64,000 nt of DNA from Albula goreensis (taxonomy: Eukaryota > Chordata > Actinopteri > Albuliformes > Albulidae): the NCBI GenBank assembly GCA_022829145.1, contig CM040755.1:35501340-35565339 (forward strand). The letters are read 5' to 3'. How positions within the stretch are numbered: position 1 is the stretch's first letter; every line of letters begins with the position of its first letter. This document shows, one piece after another, positions 32,960 through 44,699 of the stretch. The notes under the pieces are model-generated. The model was not told the origin of the DNA and did not search any database. It saw nothing but the letters and a program-made list of their open reading frames with translations. Position numbers and translations under genes: made by a program.

Positions 32960-33420
32960 AAGTGTTTCGAAACAGTTCCTTGTTCCTAAGAGTCAGCAGC
33001 CAAAGCGTTTGGAAACAGTCTTGATTGTTCCTAAGTGTCAGCTGTGGTACCGTTTTAACAGTCTTAATTGTTTACAACATAACATAAGGGTCCGATAACG
33101 TGGCAGTGTTTGGAAACAGTCTTAATTGTATCAAAGCCTGAATTAACTGTGCAGTGTTTCGAAACAGTTTTAATTGTTTAAGTGTCAGATGACCTGGCAG
33201 TTTTTCCAAAGTCTTAATTGTTCCTAAGAATGCAGCGTTCCGAAGCAGTTTTAACTGTTTCAAAGCTGCTGATGACGTGGCAGTGTTTCGAGACAGTCCT
33301 AATTGTTTCAAAGCCTCAATTAACGGTGCAGTGTTCCGAAGCACTTTTAATTGTTTCAAAGTGTCAGATGAGGTGGCAGTGTTTCCAGACAGTCTTAATT
33401 GTAAGAAGTTAATTATGTTA
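32960..33420 (-). repeat. 48-bp minisatellite, minus-oriented array
   Basis: About nine units reading on the minus strand as TTTGAAACAATTAGGACTGT with a CACTGCACCGTTAATTGAGG part. It is the inverted counterpart of the array at 33900-34480, about 500 bases away. The minus-strand open frame is a by-product of the 48-base (16-codon) period. Confidence 0.8.
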
Positions 33421-33899
33421 TGTTGTAAAACAGTGACTCAGTAATAACTAGGTTTAAATCTTGCCTATCATGTTTGTCGTTTTCTCTCGTTTTATAAGTT
33501 CAGTTCCTCAGTGAAGACAGAAAAAGGTTAATAAAATCACAAAAACCATGTGTGGAGCTGGTGTTACATGTTACAGACACTATCAAAACTAGCAAGCACT
33601 CACTGTCAGGAGTATAGCCTAATTAACATGCAATGGCTATGGCAATTACAACTTATACTACATGGATAAACTTCAATTAATAGAAGCAAATTAAATGGTT
33701 TGGAAACTACTGTTTCGGAACACCAATGATAGTGACATCTAGGGGTGATGAATGTCATAAATAAATTAAATATTACATCCTGTTGATAACAGCAAAAAGA
33801 CACTGTAGTTTGGATTCGGAAAGTAGAACATTGCGAAAGGTCACAAACAGAAACCCAGAGCTTTAGCCATCAGACTATTTTGACGGATAATCACAGCAT

Positions 33900-34480
33900 G
33901 GGTGAAAATGCATTAAACCAATTGACAACGCTGATGCATTGGAAAGGCTCAGATTGTGTCAAAACCTTAGCATAGCTGGTGCCTCAGAACAATTAAGACT
34001 GCTTCCAAAAACTGCACCGTTAACTGATGGTTTGAAACAATTCGTTGGACTGTCTGGAAACTCTGCACTGTTAATTGACATTTTGGAACAATTAAGACTT
34101 TGTCTAAACATTGCACCTTTAATTGAGGCTTTGAAACAATTAGGACTGTCTGGAAACACTGCCACGTCATCAGCAGCTTTGAAACAATTAGAACTGCTTC
34201 GGAACACTGCACCGTTAATTGAGGCTTTGAAACAATTAGGACTGTCTCGAAACACAAAAGCAGCTGACTCTGAGGAACAATTAAGACGTTTCGAAAGACT
34301 GCAGCTTCATCCCACACTTTGAAACAATTAAAACTGTTTGGAAACACTGCACCGTTAATTCACACTGAAACAATTAGGAATGTCTTGAAACACTGACACA
34401 GCTGATATTTCGAAACAATCTAGACAGCTACTAAACACTTTGCCCCCTGACTCATGGGAACAATGAATTGTTTCGAAACA
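33900..34480 (+). repeat. 48-bp minisatellite, plus-oriented array
   Basis: Unit 48 bases, best at 34120-34260: TTTGAAACAATTAGGACTGT, then CTGGAAACACTG, then a variable part (CCACGTCATCAGCAGC or CACCGTTAATTGAGGC). The frame gives 16-residue repeats like ALKQLGLSGNTAPLIE; both strands stay open, so it is not evidence of a protein. Confidence 0.82.
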
Positions 34481-36840
34481 CTTGTGTTGGGGACATAGGC
34501 AAAATATCATTACAAGTAGCCTGCAATAAGACACAGACACACACACACATTTGTGAACGTCACTGCGATAGATATTGTAATACTAGTTGAAGAATAGCAT
34601 ATAGTAATTTTTGTCTTGGCTTCCAACTTCTTGGACACATTGGACCTCATTTATCAATTTATTCCTAAAACTGTGTGTTAATTTATGCGTAATCTGAAAC
34701 GAACTAACAAAATCAGCCCTATTTTTCAAACTTTGATGTGGAATTCCGTACATATGTTGATTAATAACTATTACTCAATCATAAACGAGAAGCGCGTTCA
34801 TAGATGTGGTGTTTAGCACCTCTCCTGTGATATTTTTGACGCTCCAGGAATACCACAGGAGCTTGGAATTCCATTACAGACAACATAGAAAGGTGGCAAA
34901 GAAAAGATTAAAGGAAAAACTATCCATAGCGGTGATCAAAGTTCTTCTCATGGAATTCCAATATTAAAAATAATGGGCAACGTCACTGTAAGCTTATGTA
35001 ACACGATGAAAACAACCAATACAGTGCTTTAACTTGACTCATAATTATAAAGCACATTTAACGCGGTTGTTAAATCATGTTATAGAAAACAAACTACCGG
35101 TAGCAGACCAGTGAAGCTAAATAACAACATCGAGATAAATGTAACTACCCCAACTATAACCTACCCATTCTGAAGTAAATGCGGTGCTACAAGTCACGAC
35201 AATAACTATTTACAGTTAATGAACCTGTCACAATAGATAGGTAGCCTATGTGTGTAGCTACTGTAAAATTCAGAGGTGATGTTTGATTTGCTAATGAACA
35301 AGGACGTATTGAAGCGGTCAGCTAGGCAATTAACATGATTTCTTTCCCCTCGACTTTAAAACGCCACACAAAAGCTATTCCACCAACTTGATTTGTTGAA
35401 GGATTTGTTAAGGACGTTTTCCGGCATTTTCCAATGACTGGGTGCATTGCTGTCATGGCACACTAGTCGGGTGACCAGATCAAAATGGTCCCAGATTCTA
35501 TCATGCAAGCATCATCTTGTTCGTATGATATTTTCAAGTGGTACAAATTTTATCTTACAGAATTATATGTTTAATTTCCTGAAACAGATATTACTTCGAA
35601 TGTTGCAGAAAACTATATGTTCTCATGAAGATCTCCAGGTTATGTGCGTTATTTGTAGTTATTTAAATACTTATGTAGTGTCTTATTCCAAGAAGACCCT
35701 GATCCCAGCTTATTGAAAATGGACCCACAAGATAAGGGAAAATATAGGTCATATTTCAGTGGGGTATGACATAATGTTATCATGTAAACATGCCGTTAAC
35801 ATTCTAACATTCCACATGGTTCGGAACAAGTTATGTTACGGCCACAAGGAAACATTCCAGGGAAATAACGTGCAAGGAACATTAAGAAAATAGGTCAAAG
35901 TTTCTAGGAATATTTTATTTAAGGTTCTGACCATGTTCTGAAAACCAACAACGGTTAGCTGGGGTATAGCCTTCTATGGGATATTTCACTCAATTTCTTT
36001 GAGAGGTCCATTAATGTGCAAAAAAAAAAAAACCTAACAAGAATTCAGTCTTCAGGAAGGCGAACATTTGCAGTTATTCAGATAGTAGACTATGATTCAA
36101 ATTACATCAGAAGCCTTTGAATATTATTAAGGTTATGAACTCCAGACAGCGTGTGCTTGACAGTTTGATAGCCTGTTACATTTAAACATCAAATCCACAC
36201 ATAGTTTTCGTGATTTTATTCTCGTGATTTTATTCACCTTTTCTGTACTCACTGGGGTATTTACGAAACAAGAGCAAACTGCATCAAACATGAAAGACAG
36301 GAAATAAACATTGACAATAATGAGTCTTTGATGAAACACAGAACATAATTAACTTTTCCTGTGACGCTGTGAACTGTCGGAAACGCTCCACATTTGAACT
36401 TGTCCGTTACGTCAAGTAGGAAACGTGATGACGTTAAGCGTGTGCTTCGGTTGGGGCTCCGGAGCAGTGTGCCGAAACACAGCTGCTTCGAATGATTCGA
36501 TGCAGCTTCGGAGCCCTGTCTCATTTCGCCCATCTCTAGTTTAGAGTGCCTCGGGGTTGTTGTTGTCTTGTGCGTGTGAGTTGGAGAGGTGGATGGGAGT
36601 GGCTCTGTGCTTTAGGCCTCAGTGGGGGTTTACCTAAGTGTACCAGCCATATTTCTTCCCCCTTAGTTTTTGTTTTTCAGTTTTTGTATAGTTTTTTTTT
36701 TTTTTTTCTTTCTGTAAATATACATATGCTCCTGCACCGTCACTGATGTCACCGTTCACCTGTAAATAAATGTCACCATCTGCACCCATACCTGCGATCC
36801 TCATCCTTTGAGTCCTCCACCCTCGGTACACCCTGTCACA

Positions 36841-37222
36841 ATAATAATATCACAATTGAAAAAAAACTTGCATATAACATTGTTTGGTCTCAACTATTAA
36901 TGAAACAAGAGAGTTGTGATTTTGGATGCAGTTGGGGTTGTGACTGTATTTGAACTACCTGGCTGTGTTTGAATTTTTTTTGTCCTTTCATTAGTACTTC
37001 TGGCTACTTAAGAATTTGTGTTGGTACCGTTGGAGCACATTTTAAAGGACTAAAAGGCACAATAGCATTGTATGCATATTTCTGTAACATTACAGAACAT
37101 CATCTGTGGAAATGCAGTGACTTTGTGAGCCTATTACTTAAAGGGGGAAGATTTTTCTGTAGAAATTATTGCAGTTCAGTTGGAGGTGATGGCTACAATC
37201 AGATGTGCAGCCTTAATCTAAA
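36841..37222 (+). repeat. duplicate of 39944-40340
   Basis: Direct-orientation copy of the sequence upstream of the SAMD3-like exon, displaced from its exon at 30640 by the LTR insertion. It differs from 39944-40340 by small indels (for example around TTTGTGTTGGTACCGTTGGA). Confidence 0.75.
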
Positions 37223-37230
37223 ATAAAATA

Positions 37231-37244
37231 TATATGTACATATA
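37231..37244. repeat. AT-rich palindrome at the inversion junction
   Basis: TATATGTACATATA is a perfect 14-base palindrome located exactly between the direct duplicate and the right inverted arm. Confidence 0.85.
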
Positions 37245-37399
37245 GAAAAGACGGCACAATCATTTTAACACATACTAATACTGACGTCAAATGTTGCCGG
37301 CAGAAAGTACTGAGTGTGGTGTTGCGGTGTTTGTGTTGAGCGTCTGTAGCAATGTGAGTCTCGTCGCGGCGCTAGTCCGTGACAATTATTATTGGATAT

Positions 37400-37738
37400 A
37401 TTTGTGCAGGAGATCTTAACTTCTGAAGTGGCTGTAAAACCTGCAGGGGACCAGACAAATCTACCCCAGAACACCAATACATGTGACTCTTAAAAAGGAT
37501 CATGAAGATAAGCAGCCCAGACCATGTTATTTACAAAGACACAGAGCTGCAGCAAGTCCACAAACACTATTTTGAGCTTCAGCGTTGCGGCAGAGCACAC
37601 AAGTGCACCATGTCCAAAGAGCTCAGGTGCTGCTTGGTCAGAAACACCATCACAAGCATGATTTCAATCCTGAGGGCTAATGAAATGCAGGACAGGGGAG
37701 ACTCAATGTATTCCTCTCGTGAAGAAGTGTCTATCTAA
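37400..37738 (+). pseudogene. SAMD3-like fused exons, mirror copy
   Basis: Mirror of 30300-30640; it encodes LRCCLVRNTITSMISILRA followed by NEMQDRGDSMYSSREEVS and a stop. Confidence 0.55.
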
Positions 37739-38752
37739 TGTGTGAAAGCAACTTTTTAATCCCCATGGCAACAATAACAATACTCTTGAAGAACGCCCAC
37801 TCTGCCCTTCTGAAATGGACTACTGTACAAAATGCAGCCTCAAAAACAGTTTTTTTTATAGTTAGTGACTTTTCGTAACTCCCAAATCTTGGTGGATGAT
37901 GAAGATAGTACTCAAGAATAATACAAAATAAACCCCCATTTTTAAATGGGTTTACCATCCCTTTAAAGTTCCTGTTCAATGAAACTGACAGGCTGAGTGA
38001 CAACAACTATCAAGGCAGTGTAAGAATTAAGTCACTCACATGCATGGCACATGAGATGAGCCATATCATGTTGGTTCGATCTAGGTTTCTTCCACAACTC
38101 ATTAACACTAGAACCTGCAATATTCTATTAAAATTTAACAGTAAAATTTTAGTAAAATTTACCCCGTGGCGGTTTTTCAATTGTACATAACTATGTTTCA
38201 CTAAAATATTAAAGTCCCCCAGCCTTTGACTTGATCTAAAATTGTGTTGTGTTGCACTCCCTGTTGTTACATATAGTCAAAATAAATCCAGATTAAAAAC
38301 ACGGGCATTTACACCTATAACCACCACAGGGTAAAATTTACCCAAATATAAAAATGCATTTATTTTCACGCGTTCATATTTCCTGTGTCGTAAAATGGAT
38401 AAGGCGACTCATTAAGAGGTATAAAAAGAGAGATATTATGATACAACACTTTTTTTTTTAATTAAGGCTTTGATACTTAAAATGTAAGGCAATTTACAGT
38501 TTTGACCAAGTAAAAAATATTTTTGGTCGTTAAATTATTTCGCTTTACCCACCTTTGGCATATGGGGAAAAAAAATGTTCATTGTGGTCCCTGAACACTA
38601 GATATCAAAGATGTGTATATTAACAATAAAAAAAAACTTCAATTAACTGTGCAAAACAGACAGACATCAGTTACATACAATATTGTTATGCTTACGAAAA
38701 TTAAATATCTAGAGATGACAATGACTTTTGACACTGAAGATGAAGAACCTAC

Positions 38753-38885
38753 CCATTAGTGCTATCCTTATCTTGCAGCATTGGATAGTACCCAATCAAC
38801 CTTTTGGCCATGGCAGACACTTCTTCACGAGAGGGATACATTGAGTCTCCCTGTCCTGCATTTTTCAGGTAAATTCCCTTATGAC
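38753..38885 (-). pseudogene. SAMD3-like exon, intact frame
   Basis: 133 bases between acceptor CAACAG and donor GTAGGT on the minus strand, open throughout (HKGIYLKNAGQGDSMYPSRE and EEVSAMAKRLIGYYPMLQD). It lies downstream of the exon at 39655-39925 in the correct order, with a SINE in the intron, so this is the least rearranged copy of the locus. No further downstream exon was found before the fused copy, so I treat it as a gene fragment. Confidence 0.55.
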
Positions 38886-39128
38886 CTGTTGAGGTGAATA
38901 TTAGAGAGGAATGAACATGCAAACAAGAGCTTTCAATCAACACAAGTTTAATACAAATGCGCATTTGGGAATCAGCCTCCTCTGAGATCTGATTCAAAGT
39001 ACATACAAAAATCAATCATCCTTTATACTTTTTTATGAATACATAATCTTCATGGTGGATGTGGAGATCCCACCTCTACCATTTCATTGGTTAACAGTTA
39101 CCTCAGTGTCTTTTAGCTACTTCTTTTT

Positions 39129-39318
39129 TTTTTAAAGACATTTTTTGGGGTCTTTCCACTTTATTTGACAGTTACAGTAGAGAGGTAGACAGGAAATGCA
39201 GGAGAGAGAGGGGGGAGAGGACATGCAGCAAAGGGCCCAGATTTGAACCTGGGCTGCTGCGGCAAGACTGAGGCCTTGCGTGGCGTGCGCTCTACCAGCT
39301 GAGCCACCAGGGCGCGCC
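39129..39318 (-). mobile_element. tRNA-derived SINE
   Basis: The minus strand begins GCGCCCTGGTGGCTCAGCTG GTAGAGCG (A box), then CCAGGTTCAAATCTGGGCCC (B box), a body with CTGCATGTCCTCTCCCC and AATAAAG, and an A-rich tail. Target duplications TAGCTACTTCTTTTT flank it at 39114-39128 and 39319-39333. It is inserted in the intron of the SAMD3-like locus and looks fairly young. Confidence 0.88.
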
Positions 39319-39484
39319 TAGCTACTTCTTTTTAATGAGTCTTCTGTTCTTACAAAAAGTTATTTTTCCTCACCAGACGATGGCAATCCGCCCAATTTCA
39401 GTTACTCCCCAATATTATCTTGCCCCGAAGGACACCTTATTCTCATGAGAACACTCAACAACCTAGAGAGTTGTTCCCTCTTAT

Positions 39485-39507
39485 CTTACACACACACACA
39501 CACACAC
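39485..39507 (+). repeat. CA microsatellite
   Basis: About eleven CA units. Confidence 0.8.
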
Positions 39508-39654
39508 TCATGTTTCTCTTTCTTTAGGACTACTGGAAATTTCCACACCATCTGTCTATCATACAGAAATTACATTTCAACTTCACATTCAATGTCTTTA
39601 TACATTTTATATACATAACCCCTTGCAACTACAATTTCTCTAACAATTTCATTA

Positions 39655-39925
39655 GCCCTCAGGATCGAAATCATGCTTATCATGGTGTTTCTGACCAAGC
39701 AGCACCTGAGCTCTTTGGACATGGTGCACTTGTGTGCTCTGCCGCAACGCTGAAGCTCAAAATAGTGTTTGCGGACTTGCTCCAGCTCTGTGTCTGTGTA
39801 AATAACATGGTCTGGGCTGCTTATCTTCATGATCCTTTTTCACAGTCACATGTATTGGTGTTCTGGGGTAGGTTTCCTGGTCCCCTGCAGGTTTTACAGC
39901 CACTTCAGAAGTTAAGATCTCCTGC
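39655..39925 (-). pseudogene. SAMD3-like upstream exon
   Basis: The minus strand has an acceptor (ATATATTTGTGCAG, 39926-39939), then EILTSEVAVKPAGDQETYPR, and in a different frame KISSPDHVIYTDTELEQVRK and LRCCLVRNTMISMISILRA, followed by ATGAAATTGTTAG. The change of frame means either a frameshift or a second short exon. No start codon or promoter was found upstream. Confidence 0.5.
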
Positions 39926-40340
39926 ACAAATATATCCAATAATAATAATAATATCACAATTGAAAAAAAAACTTGCATATGACATTGTTTGGTCTCAACT
40001 ATTAATGAAACAAGAGAGTTGTGATTTTGGATGCAGTTGGGGTTGTGACTGTATTTGAACTACCTGGCTGTGTGTGAATTTTTTTTGTCCTTTCATTAGT
40101 GCTTCTGGCTACTTAAGAATTTGTGTTGGAACACATAAAGGCACAGAGGACTTTTAAAGGACTAAAAGGCACAATAACATGGTATGCATATTTCTGTAAC
40201 ATTACAGAACATCATCTGTGGAAATGCAGTGATTTTGTGAGCCTACTACTTCAGGGAGAAGATTTTTCTGAGAAATTATTGCAGTTCAGTTGGACGCGAT
40301 GGCAACAATCAGATGTGCAGCCTTAATCTAAAATAAATGT

Positions 40341-41950
40341 GTCATTTTTTGGGAAAAGTATACAAAAACATCAAAGTGAGGATATAAAGAAACACTCATA
40401 CATGCCTCCGTATGATTGATGACTCATTTATGTCACCACAGTGTCAATTTCATCATTTTAGAAATTTTGAAATTAAGAAAAAATGCTATTCGTGTACATT
40501 TGTACCACCCATTGTGAAATCATGCATTTTAGATGAACTTTCAATCCGATTTATATTTTATCTCTAATACACCTCATTCATTAATTCACAATAAATCCTT
40601 ACCTCTGAATGCACTGCTTCCCAAATGCACTTCATCTGAGGAAGTTCTCTGGCCCTGGTAGAAGGTCCCTCAGGTCTTCACATGTTAATGAGGGTCACAG
40701 CTCATTGGTAATATTTGCAGCTGTTGCCCTTATAAGATAAAATTATATCAGTGTTACTGATAAAGCAAGACAATCATAATTTTACAAATCTTGCTTGGCA
40801 ATTGCAGCAACAGACCGCAACAGTTTGCAAAGAGGTCATATTAGCGAAATATCAGTCCATTTCTATATATTTCTATAGATATGCACTAACGTTAGATGTC
40901 GAAAAAAATTACAAGACATTTACCTTGTAAGAGTGACACAGTTGTCTCATCTAAGTAATCTCTCCATCTCACCATGAAAAAGCAATCTGTAACTTAAAGG
41001 AAAAGACCGTTACTGTCATTTTATAAATCAACCAAAAAAAAAAAAATCACATTAAAAAGGGACCAGAAACTGCATTGTCAATTGCTGTGATTTATTACCA
41101 AGTATCATCAAAACACGTACAATCGGCCACCAAAATACAGCCACATACTACCATCCACCTCAAACACGAACGTATTATTTTTACATTAATTCAGGAAAGG
41201 CAGGGAAACGTATGTGTTGTCCTGGTTGTTTCTGTATACAGATAGCCGATAGAGACTTTTTTTCCAACAAAACCAGATATTTTTTGTAAACAATACTTAG
41301 CCCGTTATGCAAGATCGACACATATTTTCTGTTTTGTTGCGATAAACGGTCGTAGTTAACCTAGCTACCATATCCCACCCACCAACACCCTTCGCGCCAT
41401 GAGACAGATGGACACCTTTGAGCTAGATAGCTTTTCACAGATAAAATTACTGAACGCCAAAAGAAAACTTATGATATTGAAGTCAGCTGATCTTGTATAA
41501 CTTACAGTTTATTTACTTGAGACTAGTTAGCAGTTTCATTTTTACACACTCCATTGGTGAGGTAGCTGGCTAGCAAAACAGGTTTCGTAGTTAGCGAGCT
41601 AGCTTAGCTAAATCAGCGAACAGTTAACGAAGTTATTTAATACCCTTTCTGTCAACTTAAGACATCTGAAGCACAGATGTTTTACATACGCCTGTGCACT
41701 TTTAATTTAGTTTGACAGTTATCAGGGTTAGCTAACATTTAACTACGTTGAGTGACTACCTTAACTGGCCTTCTTCGCTGCTGGCTCTCTGGGAAACTGT
41801 CGAGATAAGCTCCAACTAGCTAGCTTCAGCTTAGGGCGCCTGGCTTGTGGTGCATTCAAAATCTTTTCTTTTATCCAAATATTGTGGTTTGTGATTTTTC
41901 TTCATTGAATTACACATTTAAGATTAATTTGGTAAAACATTTTTGGAGAA
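40341..41950. other. unassigned AT-rich sequence
   Basis: I see no exon, RNA gene or transposon end. Several CTAGCTAGC-like words at 41560-41610 and 41815-41825. Confidence 0.4.
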
Positions 41951-42328
41951 ATGATGAGTCGGTATGAAACTGCTCTTTCAACGGCTCTGGGGTTACAAAA
42001 TATGTCAGGGTCAGAGACAATCAGAGGCAGAGTAGGAGCGGCTTTTTGTGGAATACGGGTGGGAAAAAACGCTGCAGGTGCCAAATTCGCCATAGCCACG
42101 GAGCAATCATTAACATCGTCCATATCTGCAAAAGTATATGAACTGGCCAGCCTGCGAAATATTGAGCCAGTGACAAATTTCGTGAGGTTTAAGCATGAGT
42201 TTGCGTTGTGTTATATGCCAAATAGGGATGGGCGAATCAATACTGAAGCATCGATACTTGCGATCCTGACGTTTCTTTTTGAGAATCAATCCTCACATCA
42301 AAATATCGATACCAAGTGTTTACAGTAA
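41951..42328 (+). other. unknown open frame
   Basis: 125 codons starting MMSRYETALSTALGLQNMSG. No motif recognised. The last 35 codons run into the hAT-like end at 42223, so at most the first part could be a real exon. A partly overlapping antisense frame is equally unremarkable. Confidence 0.15.
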
Positions 42329-42499
42329 TTTTAATGTAATGAAATTGAATGTGTATCTGATGCTGAAAAGGTGAAAATGAAATATTGTAGAAAATAAAAT
42401 TGTGTAGGATAGCACTCAGTCACGCCAGAAACACGCGCAGTCTGTCACAGAATAAGATAGAATGAATCTTGGCAAAAGTGGTGCTCTGGTTTAATTGTC
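42223..42499 (+). mobile_element. hAT-like 5' end, truncated
   Basis: TAGGGATGGGCGAATCAATA resembles the termini of the nested hAT element. The sequence continues AT-rich until the right 5S array begins near 42500. No second end is seen, so the array border probably cut it. Confidence 0.5.
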
Positions 42500-42597
42500 C
42501 CGCGGTTCTGGAGCCAAGGGCTGTGAACGAGGTATCGGGAGAGAGGCTTAAGGTTGGGAGCCCCTCGGTAAAATGGAGGTCAGGCTTAAGCAGGAGT

Positions 42598-44264
42598 TTA
42601 ACCCTCCTATTATCTTTGGGGTCCATGTGACCCCATTCAATGTTTCACGTTTCCAACTGGATTATTGACTTTTTTTTTGTTGCCTCATATTTCATGACTT
42701 TTCCTAATTTAATGGGGACAACTTGGTGAACGTAAAATGAACATGATGATTTGTTTACAATGTCCTGTACACATTTTGTACACATCGGTGTCCCCTGGGG
42801 TCAATTTGACCCAGAGTTGTTTTGGCGGTATAAAAATAAGAAATATCAACATCTTTCACACATTTCATTTGGTTGTTTTGGATGATATTGAAGCCACTAA
42901 CCTGCAATTTTATAATCTTCAAAAAACCTTCCCTCTGCTTTAGGGCCCTAAAGCAGAGGGGGTGTTGCTAGATTTGAGGCACTACTGGGGCGCGAACCCC
43001 TAGTGCTCACATCCTCATGCGGGGAATTCATCAGCAACTACAATGGGCTAGTTGTGTTACATTACTTCCCAGTCATTTGACTGAAACTTTTATTCAAAGT
43101 GACTTACAGTTGATTAGGCTGACCAGGGGCCAACCCTCCCTTGGGAGCTATGCTATTTTTCACAAGCATTTACCGGGGCACCACAGATTGTTACTGGAGC
43201 ATGTGCCCCCGTGAGATCGGGTCTGGTGATGCCCCTGGCCCTAACCTATCGTAACCATACCTGTGGTAGTGTGAGAACCACTGATAGTTCACATGAAATG
43301 GGGGAGGGGGAAATATAATTCCCACAAGAACGCTGATATTTCCTGCACTGTTTTTGTGTGGAAATGTGGTTCCAGTGAGGAGATTGGCAGTTCACACAAC
43401 AAAGGGGAGGAGCAAACATATGAAAGCTTGCACCGCAGCCTTCAAAACCATTTCTCTTGGTGCGCTTTGTGCTCTTGCTTTATGTTCTCTTTCAATTGAA
43501 AATGACCTCTAAGCAAACTTTTTGTGCCAATGCAGTTTTGTCACAGCTCTTTGACAGTGAAAGTGACATAGAGGAGAATGTGTCAGAGAGAGGATAATGT
43601 TGAGGTGGACCCTGATTATGAGACATCCTCCTATGATGAGAATGAGAGCCTTACTATTGACCCTCCCGTTGTCTCTCAACCACCAGGAGACAAGTTATCT
43701 TTCAAAAATGGAAAGTTATTATGGTCCCTCTCCCCACCTGAATGACAGGTTAGACTTAATGCTGCTAATGTCATCAAAATGGTTCCAGGCCCCACCAGAT
43801 ACACTGTCAGCCATGTCTAACTCATAAAATCAGCATTTGAGCTCTTCATAACACCAGAGCCCGAACATAATACATGTTTCTCTCTTTAGTAAAAGATATT
43901 GTTTTTCTTTCCAAATGATATAAATGACAAAAAAAATTGTACTTAGAAATAATATAAAGCCATTCAAACAAGAAAAAAAGGTCCTTCTTTCCAAGTTAAG
44001 GTCAAACTGAGAGATTTTATGGTGATTTGCATATTTTTCCAACAGTAGGTATTTTGGGTGTTTGCCGGTGTTGGGGGGGTGGTGGTGGTAATATTTAATC
44101 AAAAGGGCTATTTAGGTAGTAAACTAAGAAACGTAAAGTACCTGGCACATAAAAATGGGTAGCAATTTTAATTATAATCATTGCCTGGAGGTTGAAATAG
44201 CTTGGGTCAAATTGACCCCAAGTATAAAAGATGTTAGCAAATCTGAGGACAATACGAGGGTTAA
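42598..44264 (+). mobile_element. complete piggyBac element, right copy 1
   Basis: TTAA at 42598-42601 and 44261-44264. The most diverged complete copy: the start reads CCCTCCTATTATCTTTGGGG, and the transposase relic at 43502 (MTSKQTFCANAVLSQLF) hits a stop after about 30 codons through a frameshift. Palindrome at 42931-42960 is perfect. Confidence 0.87.
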
Positions 44265-44581
44265 GCCCCCACCAAGAGCGGGCGGCTCAGTCGGAGCTCC
44301 AGCGTGAAATGTGAGCCAAAGTCCAGGTGAAACTGGGAGCCGGTGGTGGGTCTTTCTCCACCATCTTCAAATCATGGGCCACCGGCCTAGCTCCACACCT
44401 AGAGCCGGGCCTGACGCTGTGGCCTTGGCCCATGCCAAGCTCCAGCCCAAAACCCAAACTCCAAACGTGAGCCTGGGCATCGCATTGTTGGACAAAAAAA
44501 AAAAAAAAAATGCTCCGGCGTCACAATCGCAGAAGAAAGCGGATGGCAACCATGAGGCGACCGATTGAGAGGGCAGCTTTC
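44265..44581 (+). repeat. 5S upstream flank
   Basis: Same organisation as the reverse of 15222-15542, with substitutions and a longer A tract at 44494-44510. Confidence 0.6.
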
Positions 44582-44699
44582 GTTTACGGCCACACCGCGC
44601 TGAACACGCCCGATCTCGTCTGATCTCGGAAGCCAAGCAGCATCGGGTCTGGTTAGTACTTGGATGGGTGACCGCCTGGGAATACCAGGTGCTGTAAGC
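44582..44699 (+). rRNA. 5S rRNA gene, right copy 1
   Basis: Full-length, 118 nucleotides, but with GTTTACGG for GCTTACGG, CACCGCGCTG for CACCACGCTG, and AGCATCGGGTCTGG for AGCGCCGGGCCTGG, close to the A box. C box TGGATGGGTGACCGCCTGG is intact and oligo-T follows. A divergent variant. Confidence 0.93.

Larger units (their letters stand above)
31370..36538 (+). mobile_element. non-autonomous hAT-like element nested in the LTR
   Basis: 8-bp target duplication GTTTAGAG at 31362-31369 and 36539-36546. The termini read TAGTGATGGCGAAAC on the left and, reversed, TAGAGATGGGCGAAA on the right, the end pattern of hAT elements. No transposase is recognisable in its 5,169 bases; it is mostly AT-rich filler plus minisatellite arrays. 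Confidence 0.85.
30648..36840 (+). mobile_element. solo LTR, about 1.0 kb, split by an hAT element
   Basis: Begins TGTCACGGACTAG and ends CACCCTGTCACA, the TG...CA ends of an LTR, with 5-bp target duplications ATAAT at 30643-30647 and 36841-36845. The unoccupied site is seen at 39935-39950 inside an AAT repeat. Without the nested element the LTR is 30648-31369 plus 36547-36840, about 1,016 bases. A TATA box (CTATAAAACAGGG at 31349) and AATAAA (36762) fit an LTR promoter and polyadenylation signal. No internal retroviral genes are present. Gypsy-type is my guess. Confidence 0.78.
37249..38999 (-). repeat. central inverted repeat, right arm
   Basis: Partner of 29038-30783. It starts inside the LTR sequence (37249-37384 is LTR nucleotides 1-136 on the minus strand), so the inverted duplication happened after the LTR insertion. 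On its right it continues without a break into the SAMD3-like locus. Confidence 0.92.

Noticed and set aside
33939-34322. 127-codon leucine-rich frame of 16-residue repeats
   Set aside because: Produced by a 48-bp minisatellite; the opposite strand is equally open and no start context or domain is seen.
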